Source of the DNA: Myceligenerans salitolerans
GTDB lineage: Bacteria; Actinomycetota; Actinomycetes; Actinomycetales; Cellulomonadaceae
Assembly: GCF_017349295.1 (NCBI RefSeq)
Contig: NZ_JAFMPK010000048.1
Span: 199,383 to 263,382 of the forward strand
Direction of reading: 5' to 3'
DNA: 64,000 nucleotides
Both the position numbers and the translations under genes were made by a program. Positions 31,901 through 40,393 of this stretch are shown here, one piece after another. The notes under the pieces are model-generated. The model was not told the DNA's origin, made no database searches, and saw only the letters and a list, made by a program, of their open reading frames with translations. The first letter of the stretch is position 1. Each line of letters begins with the position of its first letter.

Positions 31901-34582
31901 CTACGACGGCGGGGGCACCGGCCCCTGTCCGCCGTCGTCGGAGGTGGTGCCTTCCGCCCGATCGCCGTCAGGACCGTCGCCGGCCGGTGCCTCGTCGTCG
32001 GGAGTACCGCCGTCGGCCGGAGCGTCCTCGGCCGAAGCGTCGCCGGCCGGAGCACCCGCAGCCGAAGCGTCGCCGGCCGGAGCACCCCCAGCCGTGGCGT
32101 CGTCGGCCGGACCGTCGTCGCCCGGTGACCCGCCGGCGGCGGCGCGGCCGTCGGCGGCGCTGTCATCCGGGTCGGTGGCGGCCTGCCGCGGTTCGTCCGG
32201 CTCGGTGTCCCAGGGGCCGGTCGGCGGCGGCAGCTTGTGCGGCGGCAGCGGGGGCACGGCTTCCGTCGCACCGGGCCCGCCCGGCCGCGAAGCCGGCGCA
32301 GGAGCTTCCTCGGAACTCGTCGACGGCTGCGACGACCCGTCGCCAGGCTGCTCGGCCCGGTCGGACAACCACTGCTCCACCTGGTCGGACACTCCTGCCT
32401 CCGCCGGTAGGTCCGGCGTCGCGGGCGCCGGGGCCGTCCGGCGCCGTCGTCGGGCACGGATCACCAGCCAGGCCACGAGGAGCACGACACCGAGGACGAG
32501 CACGACCAGGAGGATGCCGACCCAACGAGCGAGGTCGACGAGCTGTGAGACGTGTGCGGCGCCCTCGGCGGCGGCGTCGACGTCACCTTCGTCGAGGTCC
32601 TGGACCGCGAGGTCGGCGGCGTCCGCGGTGAACAGCATGGTCTCCGCCAGCTCGGTGACCGGGTCGCGTTCCGCGTCGGCGCGCCGCACGGCCTCGCTGA
32701 CCTGTTCGGTCACGTCCGCGGTGCGGGGCATCGTCTCGGTGAGCTCGGTGTAGTCGAGTCCGCTGCCGGCCTTCTCGTACGCGTCGCGCGCGGCCGACGG
32801 GTCGGGGAACCCTGCCGCGGCGGCGGCCTCCTGGATGCGGCGCGCCGCCTCGGGGACGTCGTCACCGATCGCCTCGCGCGCCTCGGCGGCGCGGTCGAAC
32901 TCCCACTGCGTCATCCGGACGCGTACGCCCTGCGGGGGCTCCCATTCGCCGTCGGCCTCGTCGAGGGCGAAGTAGTGCTCGCGCTCCTCGGCGCGCTTGG
33001 GCAGCTCCTTCTTCTCCTTCTCGGTGAGCACCCAGGTCTTCAGCGTCTTCTGGGCGCCCTCGACCCCGGCGCGGTCCTCGAGCAGGTCGAGCAGCTGGCG
33101 CCAGCCGGGCGACTTCCAGACGTGCTTGTCACCGGGCTCCTCGTAGGCGGACTGACCTTCCAGCAGGGCCGCGACGAGGTCGGTGAACTGCTTGTCGTCG
33201 AGGTCCGCGACGAGCTTCTCGACGGTCGCCGGCGCCGCCGCGTAGGCGTAGTCCTCCGTGGGGCGGTCGACGTCCCTGAAGTCCTGCGCGGGGTGCTCCC
33301 AGGTGCTCAGCGCGAGGGCGCCGTCGGCGTCCCGGGTGGTCTTCCTCCGGTCGACCTTGCCGCCGGTCTCCTTCACGACCCGCCGGGCGATGGTCTCGGT
33401 GAGCCCTTCGACGAGCCACCGGCCCTCGAGGGTCTCGCCGTTCACCCAGGTGTGGGTCAGTTCGTGGTAGAAGAGTTGCTCGTCGAGGTCCTCCCCGATG
33501 ACGATCTCCTCCGTCTGACCGTCGTACCAGGCGTAGCCGATGACCTCCGGCGAGACGTCCTCGCGGATCTGCTTGAGGCCGCCGGGCCAGTCCTGGCCCA
33601 CCATGTCCTCCACGACGGGCAGTCCGTCGGTGAGCCGCTTCTTGACGAACGTCGTCCACTTCTTGTCGTCCGGGAAGCTGAGCAGGGTCAGCTTCTCCCC
33701 GCCGACCTTCACCTGGGTGGTGTCGGCCTGGTCGGGGTTGCGCAGCGAGACGGGGGACCAGATGCCGTACTCGTCCGTCACCGCGCTGGTGGACCAGGTT
33801 CTGCGGCCGTCGGCCTTCTCCTCGCTGAACTCGCCGACCATGTTCGTGAACTCCATCGCCTCCGGCGCGACGACCTCCACGCTCACCGAGCCGGGGTCGC
33901 CGACCGCCTGGGTCGCGAAGGTGGCGTAGCCCTTGCCCACGCGGGTGTACCCCTCGGACCGGATCGGGTCGCCCGGGATCGTGTAGCTCCAGTCGATGGT
34001 GCGGCTCTGCCCGTAGCGCAAGTTCGAGAACGAGGCGGTCGCCCAGTTCGTGAACTCGTCCTCCGTGGGTTCGAAGCGCACGGACAGCGACTGGCCGGCG
34101 CTCGTCGCGGTGACGTTCTGCGCTCCCTTGGGCACGGGCACGCCGTAGGAGTTCCAGAAGAAGTACATGAGGCCCTGGTCCGGCTTCAGGTTCCGGATGG
34201 TGGTGCGGACCGTCACCTTCACCGTCTCGCTGCCTCCGTCGTACACGTACCGGCTGTGCGACGACTCGGCCAGCCCGTCGGCGATCAGCGCGGGCAGCCG
34301 GGCACCGGCCACCGGGGCGCCCAGCGGTGCGGTGGCCGTGCCCCGCGGCGCGGCCGAGGCCATGGACTCCCTGCGGTCCGAGGGGTCCGAGTGGTCCACT
34401 GCGACGGCCACTGGTGCGTCCTGCGCGGCCGCGGCCGGTACCGCGGCCGGTACCGCGGCCGGTGCTACGACGGCTGTCCCGTAGACGACGGCGGCGGCCA
34501 GTGTGCGGGCCACCGCCTTCCTCGCCGCGAACGCGAATCTGTTGGTGCCCTGACCCATCTGCGGTTGCCCACCCGTCCTCAT
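31901..34582 (-). CDS. Membrane-anchored HExxH peptidase (M1-like gluzincin)
   Basis: An 893-residue surface protein. It has a signal segment (~20-53), a beta-rich N-terminal domain (~100-290), then a thermolysin/M1-like catalytic domain with HELTH at 373-377 and the third zinc ligand Glu392 in LVEGL; helical sequence follows to ~680. A membrane helix (~690-715, GILLVVLVLGVVLLVAWL) with RARRRRR stop-transfer places a ~180-residue Pro/Asp/Ala tail inside the cell. The tail's tandem AGDASAAGAP repeats are encoded by a 30-bp DNA repeat. Peptidase activity is well supported; its substrate is unknown. An upstream palindrome (34675-34698) lies in the shared promoter region. Confidence 0.78.
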   Translation of the reverse strand: MRTGGQPQMGQGTNRFAFAARKAVARTLAAAVVYGTAVVAPAAVPAAVPAAAAQDAPVAVAVDHSDPSDRRESMASAAPRGTATAPLGAPVAGARLPALIADGLAESSHSRYVYDGGSETVKVTVRTTIRNLKPDQGLMYFFWNSYGVPVPKGAQNVTATSAGQSLSVRFEPTEDEFTNWATASFSNLRYGQSRTIDWSYTIPGDPIRSEGYTRVGKGYATFATQAVGDPGSVSVEVVAPEAMEFTNMVGEFSEEKADGRRTWSTSAVTDEYGIWSPVSLRNPDQADTTQVKVGGEKLTLLSFPDDKKWTTFVKKRLTDGLPVVEDMVGQDWPGGLKQIREDVSPEVIGYAWYDGQTEEIVIGEDLDEQLFYHELTHTWVNGETLEGRWLVEGLTETIARRVVKETGGKVDRRKTTRDADGALALSTWEHPAQDFRDVDRPTEDYAYAAAPATVEKLVADLDDKQFTDLVAALLEGQSAYEEPGDKHVWKSPGWRQLLDLLEDRAGVEGAQKTLKTWVLTEKEKKELPKRAEEREHYFALDEADGEWEPPQGVRVRMTQWEFDRAAEAREAIGDDVPEAARRIQEAAAAAGFPDPSAARDAYEKAGSGLDYTELTETMPRTADVTEQVSEAVRRADAERDPVTELAETMLFTADAADLAVQDLDEGDVDAAAEGAAHVSQLVDLARWVGILLVVLVLGVVLLVAWLVIRARRRRRTAPAPATPDLPAEAGVSDQVEQWLSDRAEQPGDGSSQPSTSSEEAPAPASRPGGPGATEAVPPLPPHKLPPPTGPWDTEPDEPRQAATDPDDSAADGRAAAGGSPGDDGPADDATAGGAPAGDASAAGAPAGDASAEDAPADGGTPDDEAPAGDGPDGDRAEGTTSDDGGQGPVPPPS
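32001..32120 (-). repeat. 30-bp tandem repeat in the peptidase tail
   Basis: Two near-identical 30-bp units at 32031-32060 and 32061-32090 (one mismatch), flanked by degenerate copies, encode the Ala/Gly/Pro/Asp tail. Copy number may vary between strains. Confidence 0.75.
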
Positions 34583-34674
34583 GTTTCCGCCGCCTCGCCG
34601 CGTGTCGGCCGGGCGGTCGGCATGAAGACTTGCCGTCAGGGCTCGTCCGGGTCAAGCGAGATTGGGGGCATCCC

Positions 34675-34698
34675 GGGTGAAATCACGAGATTTCACCC
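34675..34698. repeat. Palindrome between divergent genes
   Basis: GGGTGAAATC-ACGA-GATTTCACCC, perfect 10-bp arms, between the leftward peptidase gene and the rightward gene at 34875. It may be an operator. Confidence 0.55.
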
Positions 34699-34874
34699 GC
34701 TTGCTCCCGTGGTGGGGTGCGGTGAACCTTGCGCGCGCAGCCCTCCAAGGCAACGGATGTCGCCGTCGGCAGGCGCCGCGCCACAAGGTGCGATACACAA
34801 GTGCCACGGTCGGACGCGCGCAGGGGGCGCGTCGGGTCGGGCACCCAAGCAACCGCTGTCACCAGGGGGTTCAC

Positions 34875-35147
34875 ATGGCAAGCGTCCAGGGCAGTTCGTT
34901 GTCGATCGCTCTCCTCACCGCGCTGCTCGACCCTGAGGAGGACGGGCTGCGCTCGCCGCTGGTCCAGGAGCTTCTCGACGAGGCGCTCACCACGCGGGGA
35001 GAGGCGCGCGACGTGATGGTCGCCCTGCTCGCGGCCTCCGGCTCGATGCTCGGGCAGATCAGCGAGCGCAACGGCGACACCCCGCTGGACTCCTTGCAGA
35101 AGGTGGCGCTCGGCTTTCAGCGCAAGGTCGTCGAACTGGGATCCTGA
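34875..35147 (+). CDS. Small helical hypothetical protein (90 aa)
   Basis: A 90-residue, all-helical protein of unknown function (SLSIALLTALLDPEEDGLRS, VQELLDEALTTRGEARDVMV). I recognise no domain. AGGGGG stands 7 bp before the ATG at 34875; the longer frame upstream is not coding-like. It is divergent from the peptidase gene and ends 12 bp before the convergent dipeptidase gene. Confidence 0.6.
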   Translation: MASVQGSSLSIALLTALLDPEEDGLRSPLVQELLDEALTTRGEARDVMVALLAASGSMLGQISERNGDTPLDSLQKVALGFQRKVVELGS

Positions 35148-35159
35148 GGCCCGGGCCCG

Positions 35160-36359
35160 TCAGTTCCGGTCGAACCTGGCGGTGCCCGGCGGCCGCTCCG
35201 CCGCCAGTCGTGCCGCCACTCGCTCCGCGCCGCGTAGCACGCGGAGCATGTTGCCGCTGGCCAGCTTGGCGAGGTCGTCGTCGGACCAGCCGCGGTCCGC
35301 GAGCGCGGCGAGCAGGTTGGGGTAGCCGGACACGTCGTCGAGTCCGGGGGCGAACCCGCTGGCGCCGTCGTAGTCGCCGCCGAGGCCCACGTGATCGATC
35401 CCCGCGACGTCGCGGACGTGCTCGATGTGCGCGACCACGTCCTCCAGGCTGGTCGGAGGAACGGGGTGGTCCGCTTCCCACTGCTCGGTGAACGCGCGGA
35501 ACGCGGTGTAGTTCGACGGGTCGACGCCGCGTGCCCGGGCGGCCTCCGCGGCGTCGGCGCGCCACGACCCGATGTCGGGGGTCACGAAGGCGGGCACGAA
35601 CGTGACCATGCACAGCCCCCCGTTGCCGCGGAGACGCGCCAGGACGTCGTCGGGCACGTTGCGCGGAACGTTGCAGACGGCGCGGGCCGAGCTGTGGGAG
35701 AACATGACGGGCGCCTCGGTGACGTCCAGTGCGGCGTCCATCGTCGCCACGGAGACGTGCGAGAGGTCCACGAGCATCCCCAGCCGGTTCATCTCACGCA
35801 CCACCTCGACGCCGAACTCACTGAGACCACCGTGCGCGGACGGCTGGTCGGTGGCGGAGTCGGCCCACGGGTTGTTGTGGTTGTGCGTCAGGGTGAGGTA
35901 CCGCACGCCGAGGCCGTACAGCATGCGCAGGGTGCCGAGCGAGGAGTCGATGGACTGGCCGCCCTCGGCGCCCATCAGCGAGGCGATACGGCCGGCGGCC
36001 CAGGCCTTCTCCACGTCGTCGGCGGTCAGGGTGAGCGCGAACGTGTCGGGCCAGGTCTCCACCATGCGTCTCACGGCGTCGATCTGTTCGAGCGTCGCGG
36101 TGACCGCCGCGCTGCCGGGCAGGTCCGACGGCGCGTACACCGACCAGAACTGCGCCCCCACCCCGCCGGCCCGGAGGCGGGCGATGTCGGTGTGGGTACG
36201 CCCGGCCGTCCCGGCCTCGATGTCGAGCGCGGACCAGTCGTAGCCCGCCTGCTCGCGCGCCTCCCAGGCCAGATCGTTGTGACCGTCCCAGACAGGGTGG
36301 CGGTCCAGCAGTGCGGCGATACGGTCGGTGGTGTCCGACGACGGCGTGGGCGCGGGCAT
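35160..36359 (-). CDS. Membrane-dipeptidase family (M19) peptidase
   Basis: A 399-residue zinc dipeptidase. Family marks: the zinc motif DGHNDLAW near residue 25, the ligand Glu in [25 protein letters not shown], the histidine pair in LVDLSHVS and [10 protein letters not shown], and the last ligand Asp in [11 protein letters not shown]19 enzymes cut dipeptides including D-amino-acid ones. No signal peptide is visible, so it probably acts in the cytoplasm. The ATG at 36359 is preceded by TAGCGT 6 nt upstream, a leaderless arrangement. Confidence 0.93.
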   Translation of the reverse strand: MPAPTPSSDTTDRIAALLDRHPVWDGHNDLAWEAREQAGYDWSALDIEAGTAGRTHTDIARLRAGGVGAQFWSVYAPSDLPGSAAVTATLEQIDAVRRMVETWPDTFALTLTADDVEKAWAAGRIASLMGAEGGQSIDSSLGTLRMLYGLGVRYLTLTHNHNNPWADSATDQPSAHGGLSEFGVEVVREMNRLGMLVDLSHVSVATMDAALDVTEAPVMFSHSSARAVCNVPRNVPDDVLARLRGNGGLCMVTFVPAFVTPDIGSWRADAAEAARARGVDPSNYTAFRAFTEQWEADHPVPPTSLEDVVAHIEHVRDVAGIDHVGLGGDYDGASGFAPGLDDVSGYPNLLAALADRGWSDDDLAKLASGNMLRVLRGAERVAARLAAERPPGTARFDRN

Positions 36360-36365
36360 GACTTC

Positions 36366-36371
36366 ACGCTA
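36366..36371 (-). promoter_or_regulatory. -10 box for leaderless M19 gene
   Basis: On the minus strand TAGCGT ends 6 nt before the ATG at 36359; no ribosome site is present. Confidence 0.5.
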
Positions 36372-36501
36372 CCGGAGGTGCGGTCGGGATCGGTGCCGAC
36401 CAGGAGCGGCACAGGGACGCCGCCGGCCTGACCGGTGCCGGCCTCGGCGGCCGGGCCGGACAAGGGGGGCGCGACCACCCCCGCACGGCCCACGCCGGGA
36501 T

Positions 36502-36861
36502 CTACCCCCGGCGTCCGCGCAGGCGGTCGATCTCGCGGCGTTCGCGCTTGGTGGGGCGGCCGGTGCCGCGGTCGCGCACCCCGACCGCCTCCCGCTCGAC
36601 ACGGGTCGGCAGCGGCTCGCTGTGATCCAGGTAGGCCTTCACCGCCAAAGGCGCGCCGACGCGCTTGGGCAGGAGCTCCACCACCTCGACGTCGCGCCCG
36701 CGCAGCGGGTCCCGCCAGGTCACGCGGTCTCCCACGGCGACCTGCGACGCCGGCTTGGCAGGCTTCCCGTTAACCCGTACCCGGCCCGCCCGGCACGCGG
36801 CGGCCGACACGGAGCGGCTCTTGAACAGCCGGACGGCCCACAACCACACATCGACTCGCAT
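36502..36861 (-). CDS. S4-domain RNA-binding protein (Hsp15-like)
   Basis: A 119-residue protein. Residues ~1-65 are an S4 RNA-binding domain (RVDVWLWAVRLFKSRS, CRAGRVRVNGKPAKPASQVAVGD), followed by VEVVELLPKRVGAPLAVKAY and a basic tail (GRPTKRERREIDRLRGRRG) as in the Hsp15/HslR family. In E. coli Hsp15 binds free 50S subunits carrying a stalled peptidyl-tRNA. The start is ATG 36861 or the adjoining GTG 36864. It is a lone gene after the protease terminator. Confidence 0.88.
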   Translation of the reverse strand: MRVDVWLWAVRLFKSRSVSAAACRAGRVRVNGKPAKPASQVAVGDRVTWRDPLRGRDVEVVELLPKRVGAPLAVKAYLDHSEPLPTRVEREAVGVRDRGTGRPTKRERREIDRLRGRRG

Positions 36862-36888
36862 CACCCCATCTTCCCCCGAACGACGGCT

Positions 36889-36928
36889 GCCGGGGCAGAG
36901 AGTTCGCGGTGGAACTCCCTGCCCCGGC
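36889..36928 (-). terminator. Terminator of the subtilisin gene
   Basis: GCCGGGGCAG/CTGCCCCGGC outer arms (36889-36898, 36919-36928) with an inner GAGTTC/GAACTC pair and one mismatch, 18 bp past the protease stop. The outer stem is identical to that of the hairpin at 53649. Confidence 0.8.
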
Positions 36929-36946
36929 GGGACGGCGCGGGTGAGA

Positions 36947-39900
36947 TCAGCTCACGCGCTTCCAACTGCAGCCGGCCGTCTCGAACGCGCGGGCGCCCGA
37001 CGGGATCGTGACGGTCATCGGCTCGGTGGCGGTCCCCGACCGGATGACGTGCGCACCGCTGCGGTTACCCGTGGTCTCGTCGAGGATCGCGTAGTAGCAG
37101 GGCGAACCACCGTCGACGGACGGGCCCGCCGTCACGTACGTGCCGCGCTGGAGCTGGTCGCCCAGGATCCAGACGCCGTTCGACCAGGTGGTGCTCCGGG
37201 CCTTGACCATCCCCGGGTAGTACTTGGTCCAGGTGCCGCAGCCCTCGGACCAGAAGGCCCAGTCGCTGGACTTCACCGTGGCGACCCGCGGGCCGGAACC
37301 GTAGTCCACGCCGAGCCGGTTCGTCTCGGACGCCCACCGCTCCCACGTGCAGAGCGACGACCCCGCCTTGGCGGTGTAGGTGCCGCCCGGGACCCCGGTC
37401 CAGCCGCCTTCGGGCAGCGTGACGCTCGAGGGCACGACCCGGCTCGTCTGCACGCTCATACGAGGCGTCGTCGCGTAGCCCGAGCGGCGTGCCGTCACCT
37501 GCACGGAGATGCGCTTCTTGTACTGCGCGCCCTTGAGCTTGAGGGACTTGCCCGTGGCGCCTGCGATCGGCTCGCCATCGGCGAACCACTGGTAGGACAG
37601 ACGCGAAGGACCGGGCTTCCAGGTGCCGGGCTTGGCGGTCAGCTTTCCGCCGACGTTCAGGGTGCCGGACATGCCCGGCCGGGACGTCGTCGTGAACTCC
37701 TTGCCGATCACCAGACCCTTGCTGGTGCGCCACCAGCTCTTGAAGCCGGTGCGGTAGCCCTTGACCGTGACGGTGAGGGTCTTGCCCTTGTACTTCGACG
37801 GCACCTTGTACTTGGCGCTCGTCGCGCCGCTGATCTTGGTGCCGTTCACCTTCCACTGGTACGTGGTCCGGCTGCGTCCGGGCGTCCACTGCGGTGCGAT
37901 GGCCTTGACGGTCCTGCCCACCGCGGGAGTCCCCTGGATGCGCGGGCTCGACCCCGAGAAGACGCCGGAGGCGACCGTCTTGCCGCCCACCGTCTTCTTC
38001 ACCGTGTCGTAGCCCTTGCGCTTCGCGGTGAGGGTCACCGTGAGCTTCGCACCCCGCTTGGACGCCGTGGGCTTGTAGGTGAATCCGGTGGCTCCGGAGA
38101 TCGCCGTGCCGTTGGCCTTCCACTGGTACGTGAACTGCGTCCCCGACGGCCATGCGGTCCCGGACTTCGCCATGACCACGTTGCCGACACGCACGGTTCC
38201 GCTGATCCAGCCGCCACCGCTCATCGTCGTGTTCGCCACCGGAGCCGTCGGCGCACTGGTCCGCGTGGTCGGCAGGCGCCCCTCGGCGGTTCCGAGCACG
38301 GACACCGTGATCTCCGCCCCGGCATCGGCCGGCTGCACCTTGTACGTGCTGTTCGTCGCGCCCGAGATCATCGTGCCGTCCCGGCGCCACTGGTGCTCCA
38401 GGTCGGCGGCCGGGGACCACGCGGCGCCGTCGGCCACCGCCGTCAGCGTCTGACCGACCTTGGCCGTCCCGGTCACCGACGGCTGCTGCGTCGCGTCGAA
38501 CTCCATCGACTGCGCCAGTTCGTAGGCGGCCAGGACGTCGAGGCGGCCCTCACCGTAGACGTTGTTGTCGTCGGCCGTGCCGCCGCACTCGAGGGCGGCG
38601 GTACCACCGACGTCGACGGCCGAGTCGTCGAGGATCGCGCGCGTCTCCTGGACGTCGCCGACCAGCGCCGGGACGGCACTCCACAGCAGCGCCACCGCGC
38701 CCGCCACGTGCGGGGTCGCCATGGAGGTCCCCGACAGCTGTTCGAGCCTGGCGCGGCCGGGAACGGCCGAGAGCACGCCGACGCCGGGCGCGGTGATGTC
38801 CGGCTTCACGGCTCCGCTCTGGCCGGGTCCCCGGGACGAGAACGCGGCGACGGTACCGTTCGCGCGCGTCGCGCCCACCGAGTACGTGGCCGCCCGGGAA
38901 CCCGGGGAGCCGGAGCTCTCGCACCCGAGCTCACCCTCGTTGCCGTTGGCGTACGCCGCGAAGATCCCGGCAGCCTCCCAGGCTCCGACGACGTCCTCCA
39001 TGAACGGGTCGGTCGAGAGCGCCAGGCCCCAGGAGTTGTTCACGACGTGCGGCCGCTTCGCCGGATCGGCACCCGAGCCGTCCCAGCGGGTCGGCGCGAG
39101 GATCCACTGCCCGGACCTGATAAGAGCGGCATCGGAGCACAGGTCCGCGCACCCGTTCGTCGCGATCCACTGCGCGTCCGGGGCCACGCCGAAGGAGTAC
39201 TCGTCGCCGCTCGACGCCGACGTGCCGACCCCGCCCACCATCGTGCCCATGGTGTGGGTGCCGTGGCCGTTGTCGTCGTGAGGATAGTTCCGCCCGGTCC
39301 CGGCAGCGTCGTACCAGTTGTAGTCGTGACCCGAGGTCGCACCGCGGTACGCGGCGGCAACGCTCGTGTTCGTCCGGTCCACGCCGGAGTCGATGTTGGA
39401 CACCACGATGCCCTCGCCGGTGGCGCCGAGCGCCCAGACGTCGTCCGCGTTGATGGCGTCGATGCCCGAGGTCGGCGACCCTGCCGCGGCGGCGCCCTCC
39501 TCGGCGGTCACCTCGAGCGGCTCCGGCAGGGCGTACCGGACCGTGGGGCGCACCTGCGTCACCTCCGCGTTCGCCGCCAGCTCGGTCGCCAGGTCGAGGG
39601 AGCCGTCCTCCACGAGGATGGCGTTCGACGCCCAGTAGCTCTCGTACGAGACGCCGGCCCGCTCCAGGTCCGCGATCGCCGCCGCCTGCGAGTCCTCGGC
39701 CGCGGCCTGCAGCGTCTCGGTGACGTAGCGGCCGCGCTCGGCCCAGTCGCTGATCTCTGCCGCGGCGGACAGGTCGGGCACCTCACCGAACCGTAGCCAG
39801 AAGTCGGTGGTGCCCCGCGCGTCGAGCTTCGTGCGCGCGGCGGCGGTGATCTTCTCCTCCGGCCGCACCGCGCTCGACACCGCGCGGGTCATGGGCCGCA

Positions 39901-40057
39901 GACCGCTGTCGGAAGCGGCCTGGTCACCGCTGCGGAAGGTACGGGCAGTGGTCTGCCCGGCGTCGTCGTCGGGCACGAGGGCTGCCGCGGTCCCTGGGGT
40001 ACCCAGGAACGCGACGGCGGCCGCGGACGCGACCACACGCGTGAACATGGAAGGCAT
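36947..40057 (-). CDS. Secreted subtilisin-family (S8) protease with four repeat modules
   Basis: A 1036-residue exported serine protease. Signal peptide (1-~27), propeptide (~60-180), then the S8 domain with the triad Asp223 (SNIDSGVD), His265 (NGHGTHTMG) and Ser445 (LSGTSMATPHVAG), and an inserted protease-associated-like stretch. Four ~85-residue beta-sandwich repeats follow (~495-850), each with a VGxTLxA, W-P/S-x-G, YQW-x-x-G and ISGAT-x-x-x-YK pattern. The last ~180 residues contain four Cys and aromatic residues (GTWTKYYPGMV). I chose ATG 40057, preceded by GGAG; ATG 40048 is also possible. The repeats probably bind the wall or a polymer. The two hairpins upstream isolate it from the GH3 gene. 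Confidence 0.93.
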   Translation of the reverse strand: MPSMFTRVVASAAAVAFLGTPGTAAALVPDDDAGQTTARTFRSGDQAASDSGLRPMTRAVSSAVRPEEKITAAARTKLDARGTTDFWLRFGEVPDLSAAAEISDWAERGRYVTETLQAAAEDSQAAAIADLERAGVSYESYWASNAILVEDGSLDLATELAANAEVTQVRPTVRYALPEPLEVTAEEGAAAAGSPTSGIDAINADDVWALGATGEGIVVSNIDSGVDRTNTSVAAAYRGATSGHDYNWYDAAGTGRNYPHDDNGHGTHTMGTMVGGVGTSASSGDEYSFGVAPDAQWIATNGCADLCSDAALIRSGQWILAPTRWDGSGADPAKRPHVVNNSWGLALSTDPFMEDVVGAWEAAGIFAAYANGNEGELGCESSGSPGSRAATYSVGATRANGTVAAFSSRGPGQSGAVKPDITAPGVGVLSAVPGRARLEQLSGTSMATPHVAGAVALLWSAVPALVGDVQETRAILDDSAVDVGGTAALECGGTADDNNVYGEGRLDVLAAYELAQSMEFDATQQPSVTGTAKVGQTLTAVADGAAWSPAADLEHQWRRDGTMISGATNSTYKVQPADAGAEITVSVLGTAEGRLPTTRTSAPTAPVANTTMSGGGWISGTVRVGNVVMAKSGTAWPSGTQFTYQWKANGTAISGATGFTYKPTASKRGAKLTVTLTAKRKGYDTVKKTVGGKTVASGVFSGSSPRIQGTPAVGRTVKAIAPQWTPGRSRTTYQWKVNGTKISGATSAKYKVPSKYKGKTLTVTVKGYRTGFKSWWRTSKGLVIGKEFTTTSRPGMSGTLNVGGKLTAKPGTWKPGPSRLSYQWFADGEPIAGATGKSLKLKGAQYKKRISVQVTARRSGYATTPRMSVQTSRVVPSSVTLPEGGWTGVPGGTYTAKAGSSLCTWERWASETNRLGVDYGSGPRVATVKSSDWAFWSEGCGTWTKYYPGMVKARSTTWSNGVWILGDQLQRGTYVTAGPSVDGGSPCYYAILDETTGNRSGAHVIRSGTATEPMTVTIPSGARAFETAGCSWKRVS

Positions 40058-40177
40058 GGAATCTCCGGGGGTGCTGAGTGTGCCCGCATTCGGGCACGCC
40101 CGCCCGCCGAATGTGGCGGGAGGAGGCGCTCGGAGTGTATCCATATCGACCGACATCCAAGACATCATTCGCGCGAC

Positions 40178-40194
40178 TTCACCCTCTGGGTGAA
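40178..40194. promoter_or_regulatory. Palindrome upstream of subtilisin gene
   Basis: TTCACCC-TCT-GGGTGAA, perfect 7-bp arms, 121 bp before the protease start. The GGGTGAA word also appears upstream of the surface-peptidase and giant sigma-factor genes. Confidence 0.45.
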
Positions 40195-40295
40195 AAACCA
40201 GGTACCGATCCCGGTCAAACCCCGGGCTTCCTACCGGCCGGAAGAGTCACGGAAGATCCGAGTCCCGGTAATCCCGCTTCCCGTGAAACAGCGGA

Positions 40296-40332
40296 GCGCC
40301 GTGCCGGTGAGAAGAATTCACCGGCACGGCGC
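40296..40332 (-). terminator. GH3 operon terminator, hairpin 2
   Basis: Perfect 15-bp arms (40296-40310, 40318-40332) with a 7-nt loop. Confidence 0.75.
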
Positions 40333-40333
40333 C

Positions 40334-40359
40334 GGCATCAATGCCGGAGCATTGATGCC
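40334..40359 (-). terminator. GH3 operon terminator, hairpin 1
   Basis: Perfect 11-bp arms GGCATCAATGC/GCATTGATGCC around CGGA, 35 bp past the GH3 stop. Confidence 0.75.
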
Positions 40360-40393
40360 ATTCCCGCGGGCCGGGCCGAATCCCCGGGCCCGG

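Larger units (their letters stand above)
40058..40393. other. Spacer: subtilisin promoter region and GH3 terminators
   Basis: 336 bp with no gene. It holds a TTCACCC-TCT-GGGTGAA palindrome (40178-40194), a minus-strand TACACT that may be the protease -10, and two terminator hairpins (40296-40332 and 40334-40359). Confidence 0.7.
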
